DNA from: Cryptomeria japonica | Taxonomy: Eukaryota > Streptophyta > Pinopsida > Cupressales > Cupressaceae | NCBI RefSeq assembly: GCF_030272615.1 | Contig: NC_081408.1 | Span: 342,763,793-342,827,792, forward strand | Length of the DNA stretch: 64,000 nt | Direction: 5' to 3' | Part shown: one piece after another, positions 46,913 to 58,162 of the stretch | Layout: each line of letters begins with the position of its first letter | How positions within the stretch are numbered: the stretch's first letter is position 1 | Notes under the pieces: generated by a model | Told to the model about the DNA's origin: nothing | What the model saw: only the letters and a program-made list of their open reading frames with translations | The model's database searches: none | Position numbers and translations under genes: made by a program

Positions 46913-47243
46913 CTTCAGAAGGAAATCGCTCCAGCTTCTGCAATAACAATGTCATAAGAGCCACAAAGTACTACATCAATTAAAAAACATACAACCCCTA
47001 GCTCTTAAACCAAAGGGAAATAAATTCCTCCGCCATCATTTGGGATGAGTAATAAATGCAGGAGTGATGGCGTAAAAGCCATGAGATTGCATGGAAGATT
47101 TGCTGCCATCCGCCACCCTCTCTAAAACGTGCAACCTGCCATGGATAACTACCACTTTCAAGAGCAAGTGCTAGCTTGCATGGTGTACTTGCCAAAAATT
47201 TCCTTGTTTACATATTGTAGGCTGCGAATTCCTAAGACTACAT

Positions 47244-47715
47244 TTAAGACCACCTCCACAGTCTTCCATCTCCTTTCCACCACTTGGCCATATAACTATC
47301 CATTTCACAACCACTATTAGAGAGCAAATCTGCCACTACATTTGCTCCTCGCCTGACATGGGAGACACGAAATTCCACAAATGGCTCGAGTTTCTCTCGG
47401 ATAATAGACACCCAACAATTTAATTTCCAGCATGGAGTGTTGCCTTTAGTGTTGCCTTTAGCAATTGCGTTAATGACTACCTGAGAGTCTCCTTCCAAAT
47501 GCAGCCGTTGTACTTTCATATTTAAAGCCAACTCAGTTGCCAGAAGTGCCGCCCGAGCCTCCGCTTCATTATTCGTACCATCCTGCAAGCGTTGTGCTCC
47601 TTTGAAGAGGATAGATCCGTTATCATCCCTCGCCACTACCCCAACACTTGAGATTCCCGGATTTCCTCTAGAAGCACCATCGAAATTGACCTTTATCCAT
47701 TCTTTACTAGGTGGT
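47244..47715 (-). pseudogene. RNase H domain of a plant LINE
   Basis: The frame reads VNFDGASRGNPG, ARDDNGSILFKGAQ, GTNNEAEARAALLA, LEGDSQVVINAIAKGN and HVRRGANVVADLLSN. The four metal-binding acidic residues of the RNase H fold (Asp in FDG, Glu in NEAE, Asp in GDSQ, Asp in VAD) are all present. This class of RNase H (RVT_3/ARNH type) is known at the C-terminus of plant L1 ORF2. An in-frame TGA lies upstream (after DIGEVT, near 47718), and the frame continues 5' to the truncation at about 47778. Function is lost without RT. Confidence 0.8.
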
Positions 47716-48056
47716 TCTCATGTGACCTCCCCTATATCTGAGAAAGGAGCAACCCCCAAAGACCCATTAACAGGGTAAGAGCGTATTATTATTATTAATA
47801 ACATAATATTATTCAAGTTAATATTAATATTATTAACATGATATTTATTATATAACAATATTTTATCGTGTGAATGATTTTCAACCTTCAATATAAAGGG
47901 TAAGAGTTTTGTCAAAAGAGTTTTATTGAATTAGGGTTAAAAGAGTTAGCATGTACCATTTATTTTCAAGCGTATTATTATTTTTAATAGCTAAATATTA
48001 ATCAATTTAATAATATTAACATGATAAGGTACATTTTAATTCTTAATTTAATTAAT

Positions 48057-48678
48057 TTAATGTCCCCACTTTGAAATAGAATTCAATGGTAAATAATAAA
48101 AAATAAATTAAAATGCAAAAGAATAAAAATTAAATTAAAATAAAAATATAAATGAATATAATTAAATATAACTAAAATTTAATTGTTAATGAATGTTCAA
48201 AAGACATGGAATGAAAAGTTGCGACTCCCTCAAACATGAGAAAGGGAGAAGAGAACCTCATTTGAGAGGGGATAATTTGGGAATCAGAAGTGCAGATCAG
48301 ATTTAAATATGAAGTGCAGATCTGATTGTGAAAGGTTGTGTCCCTTTCAAAGGGCATAAATAATGAAGAGTTGCACTTTTTCAAAGGGTGCTAATGGTGA
48401 AAGGGTGTGTCTCTTGCCAAAGGGCATACATGATGAAGAGGTGTGACCTTTCCCTCACATTGAGAGATATAAAGGAAAGGAATCAAAAGCCTCCACTGAC
48501 ATTGCCATTGATCAGATCATATCAGAACTGTTATTAAGTTACAGGCAGTAACATCCTTGTTCTTGGTGGTATGCATGGGGATGTGCTTAATATGTATGCT
48601 TAATATATGACACGATATAATGTTCTTATGCAGAATTTAATAGTAATATTAATACATAGTGCAATATGTATGACAGTC
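48057..48678 (+). mobile_element. LTR family Y, older copy (5' part)
   Basis: It begins TTTAATGTCCCCACTTTG and is homologous over about 530 bp to the start of the solo LTR at 49437. It is cut at 48679 by the family X element. Confidence 0.65.
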
Positions 48679-51183
48679 TGTTGATGTGTTTTTTATGCAC
48701 CTCAAACACATAATAAAATACCAAGGTATCTTATCCTCTCTTGAACAAAATCTTCCCATGCTAAACTATGTGATCAAATGGAAGACTCCAAGGTTCCGAA
48801 ATGTCAGGTCTTGACGTGTGGATAAGCTCAATGGTTTGATGTGATTTGCTGGATACACAAAGGGACTGGAACTTGACCATCTGATATGGCAATCTTGTGA
48901 TGCTTTCTCTCCTAAATAACCTGAATTGAAAAAAAAGGACAAAAGGGGAAGGGTTTAGGAAGCTAGTCTAATCCTAGGAATGTAAGAAGTAGTGAATGTC
49001 TTGGTGAGACTCAACTAGACTTTGCTTTGACATCAATGAACAACTCCACAAAGCTAGTGCAATCTTCAAAGGTAAATATATAATGTTCAAATTACCACCA
49101 ACAATATAGACACCATCAAGGCAATGCATATCAATGTGTGAATAGCAATTGAAGTTAAGCTTGAATAAGGATTCCAGTTGACCACGCAAGGCGAGTTTAC
49201 AATCAGCGAACTGCTAGTAGTATGGATATGCGAATTTCGCCATTAATCATCCACAAAATCTTTCATTCATCTAATCAACATTAAAGCAAATGAGAAGTAG
49301 AAACCATGCGACTAGTTGAAACAACACATTTCACCATATCTTCAATGAAAAAAGTATATTCATTTGCAAGTCTTAGCAACAATTTCTTCTTCTTCTACTC
49401 AACTCTACTCGAACTTCTAATTCCTAATTGCCTTGGTGTAATGTACTCACTTTGAAATAGAATTTAATAACAAATAATAATAATAATAAAATTAAAATAT
49501 AAAAGAATATGATTAAATATAACTAGAAGTTAATTAAGTTAATGAATTGTCAAAAGACAAAATGAAAAGTTGTGACTCCCTCAAACATGAGATATAAAAG
49601 GGAGAAGAGAACCTCATTTGAGGGGGGATAATTTGGGGGAATCAGAAGTGCAGTTCTGATTTAAATAAGAAGCGCGGATCTGATTGTGAAAGATTGTGTC
49701 CCTTTTAAAGGGCAGAAATAATGAAGAGTTGCACTCTTTCAAAGGGTGCTTATGGTGAAAGGTTATGTCTCTTGCCAAAGGGCATACATGATGAAGAGGT
49801 GTAACCTTTCCCTCACATTGAGAGATATAAAGGGAAGGAATCAAAGCCTCCAATGGCAGCACCATTGATCAGATCCAATCAGATCAGAACTGTTATTAAG
49901 TTACAGGCACTAACATCCTTGTTCTTGGTGGTATGCATGGTGATTATGGAAAAGAAAGGATGAAGCATACACAACAGAGATTATCGAATCAGAATATCAT
50001 CAAGCATTCACTCAGATCAAAGGTTCGAAAGTGGGAAGAAGATCAGATCTGGACATTATAATTAATGGAGTAAACTGTAGACTCGAACACATAGTGGGGA
50101 TTGTGGTATGTGTTGCCTATATAGGGTACATTGCATACTATTTATCTAAATGCTACTGATTAAATGATGCCTAGCGACTATGACCGTTTTGCATAGTATA
50201 ATAAATGTATATCTGAATATGTTTGTAAATACAGTAGCAATATTTATATAGAATTAGTTCCATGTGAGGCATATGCACTGAAAGAAGTGGTCCAATCTGC
50301 TTGTGGCATCTTCTAGGAAGAAGATAGAGGTGTAATCCAGTGATGATGAGGGGCTCACAATTGGTCATAAGGACCCATGGAGTCAAAGAACCAGTTACTC
50401 CCTCTGCCAAACTCACAAAGATGGTGATGTGTGTAGAGGTAATGGGCTTGGAAGGGACAACAACATGGGCTGCCAAGTCTAGCAAGGAGGTTAGAAGCAA
50501 CCATTCCTTGGACTTGGTAGACAATGGACCCAAGCAACCCTTTCATGTCTTGGTGTATAGGTAATGGGCTTGGAAGGGACAACAACATGGGCCGCCAAGT
50601 CTAGCAAGGAGGTTAGAAGCAACCATTCCTTGGACTTGGTAGACAACGGACCCAAACAACCCTTTCATGTCTCGATACCCACTCTTTCTGTTGTTACCAT
50701 TGAATAGATTATGATTGATTAAGAATGGATATGCTTGTAGGTGTTTGCCTTTCCTTGTGGGTGCAGGTTATCTTTATAAGTATCCACTCTAATACAAGGT
50801 AAGTCTCAAGCCCTATTTTTTATTTATAAATTTATGAATTCTTGATTGCAGTAGGCTATTAGATTCAAGGATAATTACATTGAGTATTGCGATAAATATC
50901 CGTTTTAGATATATTGTTAGCAAGTTAAGAATGGAAATAGTTTCCTAATCAAGCAAATTAATTTAAGTCATAAGTGTATTGAAATTAGGTAATTGTTGTT
51001 GAAAAGGCCTATATCCAGTAGGGGACATTAAACTTGGCAACTATTCTTCTACTCTTCTAACATTGGCCTTTTCAAATGAGAGCATTGAGCTTATATAGAG
51101 GTCTCATTACAATGAACGACTCAGATTGATTCAAGATCAATGGCCAAGATTACAAGATAAAACCCTAATTAGGGTTTGTTACA
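48679..51183 (-). mobile_element. 3' LTR of family X (copy c), itself interrupted
   Basis: On the minus strand it begins TGTAACAAACCCTAATTAGGG without its last base (51183 leftwards), has a TATA box at 51091-51100, and ends CACATCAACA at 48679. After removing the nested solo LTR (49437-51032) plus one duplication copy it is 901 bp, matching copy a. Internal sequence of the element continues to the right (51184 onwards). Confidence 0.65.
49437..51032 (+). mobile_element. Solo LTR of family Y, 1596 bp, inside the family X LTR
   Basis: Flanked by a perfect 5-bp duplication CTTGG (49432-49436 and 51033-51037). It begins TGTAATGTAC and ends GGGGACATTAAA, a mutated form of the usual ATTACA end. 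It contains an internal tandem duplication of about 126 bp near 50441-50692 (units starting GGTAATGGGCTTGGAAGGG) with few differences. No coding sequence is present. Confidence 0.75.
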
Positions 51184-52966
51184 ACCACCATTACATTGGC
51201 CAATGAGAGATGAGGATAGGTAAAATAAATAATATTTGCTGTAGCGCCACATGTCACTTATCCCATCCTTGAATGAATGCAAACTTGGAACCCCCTTGAT
51301 TGGATGAATGGTGATTGGGATGCCACTTCAGCTTGCCTTGTAGATTTGATTAACTTGTCCTTTCACCTTGAACAATTTCATCCTTATGTCTGGAAATTTT
51401 CCCTATCTTGAAATATTTCCTTCCTTGGCGTTCTTTGGTATTGAAATTTCTTGACGTAGTACCTGATTTTATGTTGTTTCCTCCCTTTTGTTCCTGGTGG
51501 AGTCCTCTAAGTTGTATCGTCATTCCTTTGAAGGTGTTGATCTTCCCCATCCTCATTTGTGATGTTGTCCTTGCAATATGCTTGTAGAGTCCTTTCTCCA
51601 AATCGTACCTTATCTTTTCTTGGATTTGCACCTTGATTCCTCCTCATAGCATTGTTTAAGTTTCTTCATTCTTGCATTTCACTTGCTTGTCCTCTTGGAG
51701 CTGATCTTTCATGATTTGTTGCTTTGAATTGTTGAGCCCTTGGTATCCCTGCAAGTTGCATCCTCTTTCATCTCAAGCCTTGATTGTTGTGCTTCCTTTC
51801 CTTGTAGCAAACGTGCAAAACAAACAAACATTGAATCAAACACCTATGGGATAAACTTTGTTTCAACCTTGGTGAGAAATCGATCATCATAAGGACAGAT
51901 CACTTCTTAAAACATTTGCATTATCTTTGTCCTTTTCTTCACTCAGTGGAAATTTGATGCATATAGGGACCACTTTGTCATTGATCTTCATTTGAATTGA
52001 TTTGTACCTTGGTGGAGAATCAATGGGTATAGGGACAAAATCAGTCCTTAAATTTTACCTTGTAATGGTTTTCATACCCCTGGCTGGAAAATCGAACCTC
52101 ATCGGGACACCTCAATGTTCCTTACTTTGTCCTCATTCGTGATGGGTAAGTTGATTGTTATTCCTGAGTGGAAAATCGAACCTCATAGGGACTTTTGTTC
52201 CCAACTTTTGTCCCAACTTGTGATAGGTAATTTGAACAATTAATTTTCCAGAATTAGCTTAGGTTTTGATTTCAAATGATTTTTAGACTTATGAGTTTTC
52301 TAAAATCAGAAATTCGAAGTTATGAAACACAATTCTGGAAAGTACAAGTGTTTGGATCAAAATCTGGAAAATTCGCCTTAAATAAACCTGATTTTCAGAC
52401 TTAGGATAGGTCTGATTTCAATGTGTAAGTCTGAAAATGCCCTTCCCAACTCAGAAAATGAATGATATTGCAACCTGGTTCGCTGTTTCAGGTCTGATTT
52501 CTGAGTATAAAGGTCTGAAACATTTCTGAAAATCGTGTTCTATCAGCTGGAAATCATCCCCTTCATGGTGCATTTCATGTAGCTGATGTAATCTGTGTTT
52601 GCTCGGCTGGAAATGGTGTGTTTTCAGTCTGAGATCATGGCTGGTAATGGTGGTCTCAGCCAACAATGGCGCCTTTGATTATGTTGCAAATGCCTCCAAT
52701 GGTGGCGCTATCAATGCCTTAGACAAAAATCACACCCCCTCCCCCTTAGGCGATTCCAATCCTTACTTCCTTCCAGCTCGCTTGAAGTCAAGTCAGTGAC
52801 TTAATCACATAATATTGCTTGCTGGTCTGTACTTTTATTCAGCTTTTCACCTTTCACTTTCACCACACAGCGAATGTGGGATAAAAAAATGTGTTAACCT
52901 AGCAAGTTGGAAAATCACTATGTATTCGGACATTTAATTTTGACTTTCTTTTTCCTTTGTTTCATC
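51184..52966 (-). mobile_element. Family X internal region, non-coding, first part
   Basis: No retroelement domain can be read. The first 500 bp are similar in wording to 62840-63700 (same orientation), supporting one family. From 51869 it carries units 1-6 of the interspersed array described separately. Confidence 0.45.
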
Positions 52967-54800
52967 CAAAGAAGCAAGAGTAGGGAAAAAAACCCGATTA
53001 TACCCGATTAATCGGGAATCGGCACCCACGCCGATTAATTCCCCCAAAAAATCGTGTTTTCTCAGTCAACGTTTTTCAATGAGTTTTTCACTGAAAAAGT
53101 CGCGATTAAAACGCGATTTAGTCGGGAAAAAATCGCGAACCCTAAAACCCGACAATATGGCACGAAAACGAGGAAAGAAAAGCCGCGAAAATGAAAAAAA
53201 TGTCGTGAGAACTCCATAAATCCTGTTGCGCGGCCAGGTATTTATGCTACGCAACAAGAACAACCCACCATTAGCCAAGTATTAATGCTACGCCATCACC
53301 AACTGCAAATTTAATATCATTTTTAAAAAAAAAAATTGCAAATGTTAGAATTTTTTTTTGGAAATTGCATATTATTGAGTTCTGTTATGAACATATTTGT
53401 GATTTTTTTTTTTTTGTGAATTTCATTTTTATATACAGTATATACATATTAACAGTTAATATACAATATTACAATATACTGTTAATATACAATATTACAA
53501 TATACTGTTAACTGTTAACTGTTAACTTACTGTTAATTTAGTGATTGTATATTAACAGTATATTAACTGTTAACATGTACTGTTATACAATATAGTGTTA
53601 ATCTGTTAACAGTTAATATACAATATATATACTGTATTTACTGTTAATATTACAGTAATACAGCATATTAACAGTATATACTATATATATTGTATATGAT
53701 ATTTACAGTAATACAGTATAATAACAGTAAATTAACAGTAATATTACTGTAATATTGTAAATATTAAGTGCATTATTGTAAATTTAATTATTATCGTATT
53801 ACTGTAAATTTAATTATTAACAGTAATATTACTGTATTTTTGTAAATTTAATTATTAACAGTAATATTACTGTATTTCTGTAAATTTACTGTAAATAATT
53901 ATTAGCAATAGTATTACTGTATTACTGTAATTTAATTCACTGTATTATTGTAATTTAATTTACTGCTATTTAAATTTAAATTACAGAAAATTTAAATGTC
54001 ATTCTCTCTGAAGTTATTAACATTTAATATTCAAAAAAATCAAAATTTAATATAAATGTGTTCAAGTGTCTATTTCATTTGCCTACAATATCTCTATGCT
54101 ATGCAAATGCCCTAAAATATATAAAAAAAGTAGTTTTTGATTGTTTTTCTGCAATTTTTTACGTTTTTTTGTAAATCTGATTTTTTGCCGATTTTTTCCT
54201 GATTTTTTGAAAAAATCCTATACTTCTGTTTTGCCGATTAATTCCCCAAACGATTATTGCTTCTTTGGTTTCATCCACCAAATGAAATGGTGGAAAATCG
54301 CATCTCATGAGGACTGATTTCCCACCCAAATCATACTCATTTCGCATTAAAAACCCATTTAAATTTGTAAGGGGAAAATCGATGGCCATTGGGACTTAGT
54401 TTTTCACCATAAATTCACTTTTCCTTGCATATTGCGTCTTGAGTGGAAATCCTCTAGTCATCGGGACTGATTGTCCTTAAGAATCCCATGTTATTTTTGA
54501 TCTGCAGCTCCTTGGTGGAAAATCGATGGTCATCTGGACACTTGAACTTGTTCAAATCCTTGCAAATCAGCCTCAAGTGGAGATTCGGTCTCCATAGGGA
54601 CACTTCAGTCCTTAAAAATTTTTTGATTGACTTGAGTGGAAAATCCAAGGTCATCGGGACTAATGGATTTGTATTACCTTTTCTCATATACCCACTTGCA
54701 GCCTTATTCACTTTCATCCCACTTTGTTCTACTCCACAATGAATGTGGGATAAATTTTATAAAATACCAGCATGGTGGAAAAACATGGGTCATTGGGACT
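51869..54800. repeat. Interspersed array of 13 degenerate ~30-bp units
   Basis: Units near 51869, 51944, 52009, 52082, 52165, 52904, 54287, 54367, 54439, 54511, 54573, 54631 and 54771 share the wording GGTGGAAAATCGATGG then TCATCGGGACT. They are usually 60-80 bp apart with unrelated spacers. A hAT element (52967-54267) splits the array. On the minus strand the units translate as variants of a short peptide (VPMTLDFPLK, SPMAIDFPLT, CPDDHRFSTK), so they could be a decayed protein repeat or a non-coding RNA/DNA motif array. Confidence 0.75.
52967..54267. mobile_element. Non-autonomous hAT element, 1301 bp
   Basis: Inverted termini CAAAGAAGCAA and TTGCTTCTTTG are perfect for 11 bp. A perfect 8-bp duplication GTTTCATC flanks it (52959-52966 and 54268-54275). 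Subterminal regions carry CCGATTAAT motifs. The core (53400-54000) is an AT-rich stretch dominated by TTAACAGTA/TACTGTTAA blocks in both orientations. No transposase. Confidence 0.9.
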
Positions 54801-54849
54801 AATGAATTTTTTGTGTTTTCTGATCTTTTTGATATTTTTTGCATGTAAT

Positions 54850-56078
54850 GGATATACAGGAAATAATAATGAAAATACTGAAATTACAACCCTGGACCTT
54901 TTCATAAATAATCACCCCAAAAATCAGAATTGAATATTTTCTTAAATCTGGATTGATTACCTACCCATTTGTGTGCTCTGTCTGGTATAAAGGATCAACA
55001 AGGAATAGCATTGTTTGTAATTATCTTTTCAGCCTATAATCAGCAGTGACAACAAATATATACGGCCCAGGGTTTAAACTAAAAATCTGCAATTTTGTTG
55101 CCCTTGGGCTTACTGATAATTCTGATCCAAATCTGCTGTGATTTAAACCTAGAAACTCTACGCTGGATCCTTGAGATGAACCGGTGAGCCCTTGAATTGG
55201 TATGGCGAGCAAAATGAATGCTCAACACCACTAATCTACAATTCATCCTCTTCCAATCTGCCCTCTGTTTTCCTCCTATATGACTGATCAAAACTTTATC
55301 AGACTAAATGATAATGAAGTGCAAGCACAACCCCTGAAATGGAGTTATCAACAAGGTATTCTTGGGTGATTTTTCACACCTGCAAATAGCGTTCCTCTTG
55401 AGGGATTTCGTCCTCAAAAAGCCATTGCTCTCAGTACAACCAGCAAACCCTTCTCAACTCTCATTATAAATTAATGAGCTCTCAAGAGCCCTTTTATAAC
55501 CTTCTCAAAAACCCACGACTTGGAGGAAATGAAATGCACTTTTATAATTTCATTTCATCTCAGTTAATCATTTAATGTAATTGGTGCCCCCATAAAGGCT
55601 TAATAAATGAATTTATAATGATCAAAATAACATGCAATTAAGACTCCGTACATCCCCTTAATATAAAGTTATTAATTAAATTAATAGTATTAAAGTTGAA
55701 ACATTAATAAATGAATATTAATCATTAACTCCAATAAATGCCAATATCCGAATGTTTAATTAATTCTGCCAACTACCTAGTAATAGCCGTGGTACCCTCC
55801 AACCATCCAGATGACTTACTATAAATAGTATGGACGCTAACATCCAAGTGACTTACTAAAAATAGTAGGTGTGTATTAAATGGCTTTGACTGGTCCCTAG
55901 AAGGCAATCCAAGAACCAATTGATGAATTGAGTTGGAGAACACTGGATCTGCTGAAGAACCCTGAATTACCCTCTAAGGGCCCCCTAATCACCACATTAG
56001 CCTACGGGGACCATTGATAATAGGCTAACCTTTGAAAATAACTAATGCTTAGGAAGGTGTAAAAATGGGGACATTACA
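54850..56078 (-). mobile_element. LTR-like sequence of the TGTAAT class
   Basis: On the minus strand it begins TGTAATGTCCCCATTTTTAC at 56078, with a TATA box (GTTATAAAAG) at 55491-55500. It shares ACTAAAAATAGT palindromes (55807, 55849) and the CCTACGGG segment with the solo LTR at 13535-16004. The distal (left) end was not located; 54850 is a guess. Confidence 0.5.
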
Positions 56079-56099
56079 GAGATAAGGATTGTCCTAGAG

Positions 56100-56609
56100 T
56101 TCAACTTTGAAACACAAGGAAAATTAATGAAATGGAAGTCCAAGTTTGGGGAAAGATGGAATAAGTATCAAGGAGATGGATGGCCCAACATCTTAGTCTA
56201 AAGAATTTACAAACTTTTGGGGTGTGAAAAGGTGACATTAGCATGATGTCATGATAACATTAACAAGTATGACTTAGTAGAGTACTTTGAAAAGTGGATA
56301 ACATTAGCACCATACAGTGATGATGCTAGCAAGTGTGGATGGACACAACTTTGATGGAAGGGTGACATCAGCATTGGGGAATCAGAGTTGGAAGGAAAGC
56401 ACTCATGCAAGATGAAGTTTGGATCTTTGATAGACAAAGAATTTTTTGAACAAAGGGAGATTGCAAAGGCTTGGTATGGAGGGAAGCGATATTCAGTAAA
56501 AAACAAATGGGACAACTTTGAAGGGAAAAGATTGGGGATCGCGGGTTGGATACACCAAAGAAATTGGCATAGGTGGAGAGACAAGTCTGACATTGCAGCA
56601 ATACAATAA
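56100..56609 (+). pseudogene. Decayed ORF of unknown family
   Basis: A single frame with three stops (one TAA, two TGA). It contains KWKSKFGERWNKYQGDGWPN, then YDLVEYFEKWITLAPYSDDA, then the open part from 56388 with FGSLIDKEFFEQREIAKAWY and HQRNWHRWRDKSDIAAIQ. Its consistent frame and protein-like composition argue for real coding ancestry, probably a repetitive element ORF. I do not recognise the family. Sequence beyond the hAT insertion (57779-58160) also reads as protein-like (ENFGFEP-type and EELTPMTAWYTG segments) and may be its continuation. Confidence 0.45.
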
Positions 56610-56827
56610 TTTTCTAAGGTGAAATTGACCACTTGGGACTTGGGAAGGATGGAAAGACATTGCTGACAGCCTGAAAGACTGACAAAACCAACACTTGGAT
56701 AAATTTTCATAAAGGTATAATTGGACAGTTGGGATCGATAAGGGGGACACACTAGTGTGGACACCACCGACACCCCAAAACTCCAACAACCTATAGAACT
56801 CAACAAAAATGCCTTTATAGCTTGAAG

Positions 56828-57770
56828 TTGAGAAATGGGAATCACCCAAAATCGCCGAGTTTGGGCGATTCCCGAGTCGAGTGAGGGTCGCCGAGTCTAC
56901 TGGGCTCGGACTCGGACTCGGACTCGGACGAGTTTGGCCCCAAAAATCGCCCAAAATCGCCATCTTCCAAACTCGGGAGTCAGGACTCGCCAAAATTGGC
57001 CAATGTAAGGCAACTTAAAGACACAAAAAAAAACATGTTTTAAAATGTTTTTAACTTATTTTTTTTTGTTTATATTTTGCTTTGCCCCTAAAAGTGAACT
57101 TCATTTTATTCATTTGGCAAAATAGGAGGAGAAAAGTGAGTTGTGAGGAGAAACAATAGAAAAATAACACCCGACACCTTTAAAAGTCTTTTGGCCTTGC
57201 AGGGCGCTGCCCCTCGACCCCGCCCTGTAACGCGACAGTGAGCGTGCCAGGGGTGCTGCCCCTTTACCCCAATCCCATCATAAAATTAGGGGGGAAACTG
57301 CGCCGATAAAAGTAGGAAAATTTTAACCTCTGAGTCTGATTAGCCTCCATATAACAACATATACTTTCATTTGGTGCATCAATAGTTGGAAAGGAAGAGT
57401 TTGCATCTCATTTGATCGTATGATAACATGGATTTTTTATTCCATGCGTTTTGTAATATTGTATACATTTGACAATATTTATATATCTATGTTTGTTATT
57501 TCCTTCAGCTACAATTTGCATTTATGCTTATGTGATTGATGTATACTTGTGTATGTAATCAAATTAGCTTCTATTTGATGATGTTATTGTGTCTTTAAGT
57601 GTATTTAATAAAGGGTGCATGCAACAAGTTTTAAATCCTTAAAAATCTCTAAATTTCTTGAGTTTTTCACTTTGCCGAGTCCAGCCGAGTCTGCGCTGAG
57701 TTTCGACTCCGAGTCCCGAGACGAGTCGGCCTCGCCGAGTCGGGTCCGAGTCCTGAGTCCCGTTTCTTTG
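56828..57770. mobile_element. Non-autonomous hAT-like element, 943 bp
   Basis: Left end TTGAGAAATGGGAATCA; right end (reverse complement) CAAAGAAACGGGACTCA. The flanks GCTTGAAG (56820-56827) and GCTTGAAC (57771-57778) match at 7 of 8 positions. Both subterminal regions are packed with ACTCGG/CCGAGT repeats, as in the element at 24583. A GC-rich block (57195-57275) with GGGCGCTGCCCC-type palindromes lies inside. Confidence 0.8.
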
Positions 57771-57778
57771 GCTTGAAC

Positions 57779-58162
57779 ACTTAGAATTTTTTGGATTTGA
57801 ACCTATTGAAGCACAACAAACGCTTAGGGAACACTATAGAACAAACTTGAGTAAAATTTGACAAAGGAAATACCCATTTATACTTTCTCAGATTGGTTAT
57901 CACCAATGGGTCATGTTCGTAACACATAAATAGGTTTAAGGACTCAGAGCAAAAACTGACATGGTGGGATTGAGTCCCAACAGTCCATAAGAAGTAGAAG
58001 AGATTGCACCGTGTGGACAACTGGAGACCAATGGCCAAAAGGACATGCACGAGATTATGTGAGTGATGAACATGTGGAAAACCATGCTCAAAAAGATGGA
58101 GGAACTGACACCTATGACTGCGTGGTACACTGGTTGCTTTTCATGAAACATGTGGCAGAACT
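57779..58162 (+). pseudogene. Protein-like decayed segment, possibly continuing the ORF at 56100
   Basis: The translation includes FFGFEPIEAQQTLREHYRTN and LETNGQKDMHEIM with intervening stops. No domain is recognised. It ends at the TGTAATGTCCC border of the next LTR-like sequence. Confidence 0.35.

Larger units (their letters stand above)
45942..47778 (-). mobile_element. 5'-truncated LINE-type element, 1837 bp
   Basis: A perfect 19-bp duplication GAGCGTATTATTATTATTA (45923-45941 and 47779-47797) flanks it. The 3' end, read on the minus strand, finishes in a short poly-A (a T run on the + strand from 45944). It carries an RNase H domain (47244-47715) and a separate 231-codon ORF (46217-46912). 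RT and endonuclease are absent through 5' truncation. Confidence 0.85.

Noticed and set aside
50340-50564. 74-codon ORF in the family Y solo LTR
   Set aside because: It lies in LTR sequence with an internal tandem duplication, has no domain, and is matched by overlapping ORFs on the other strand.
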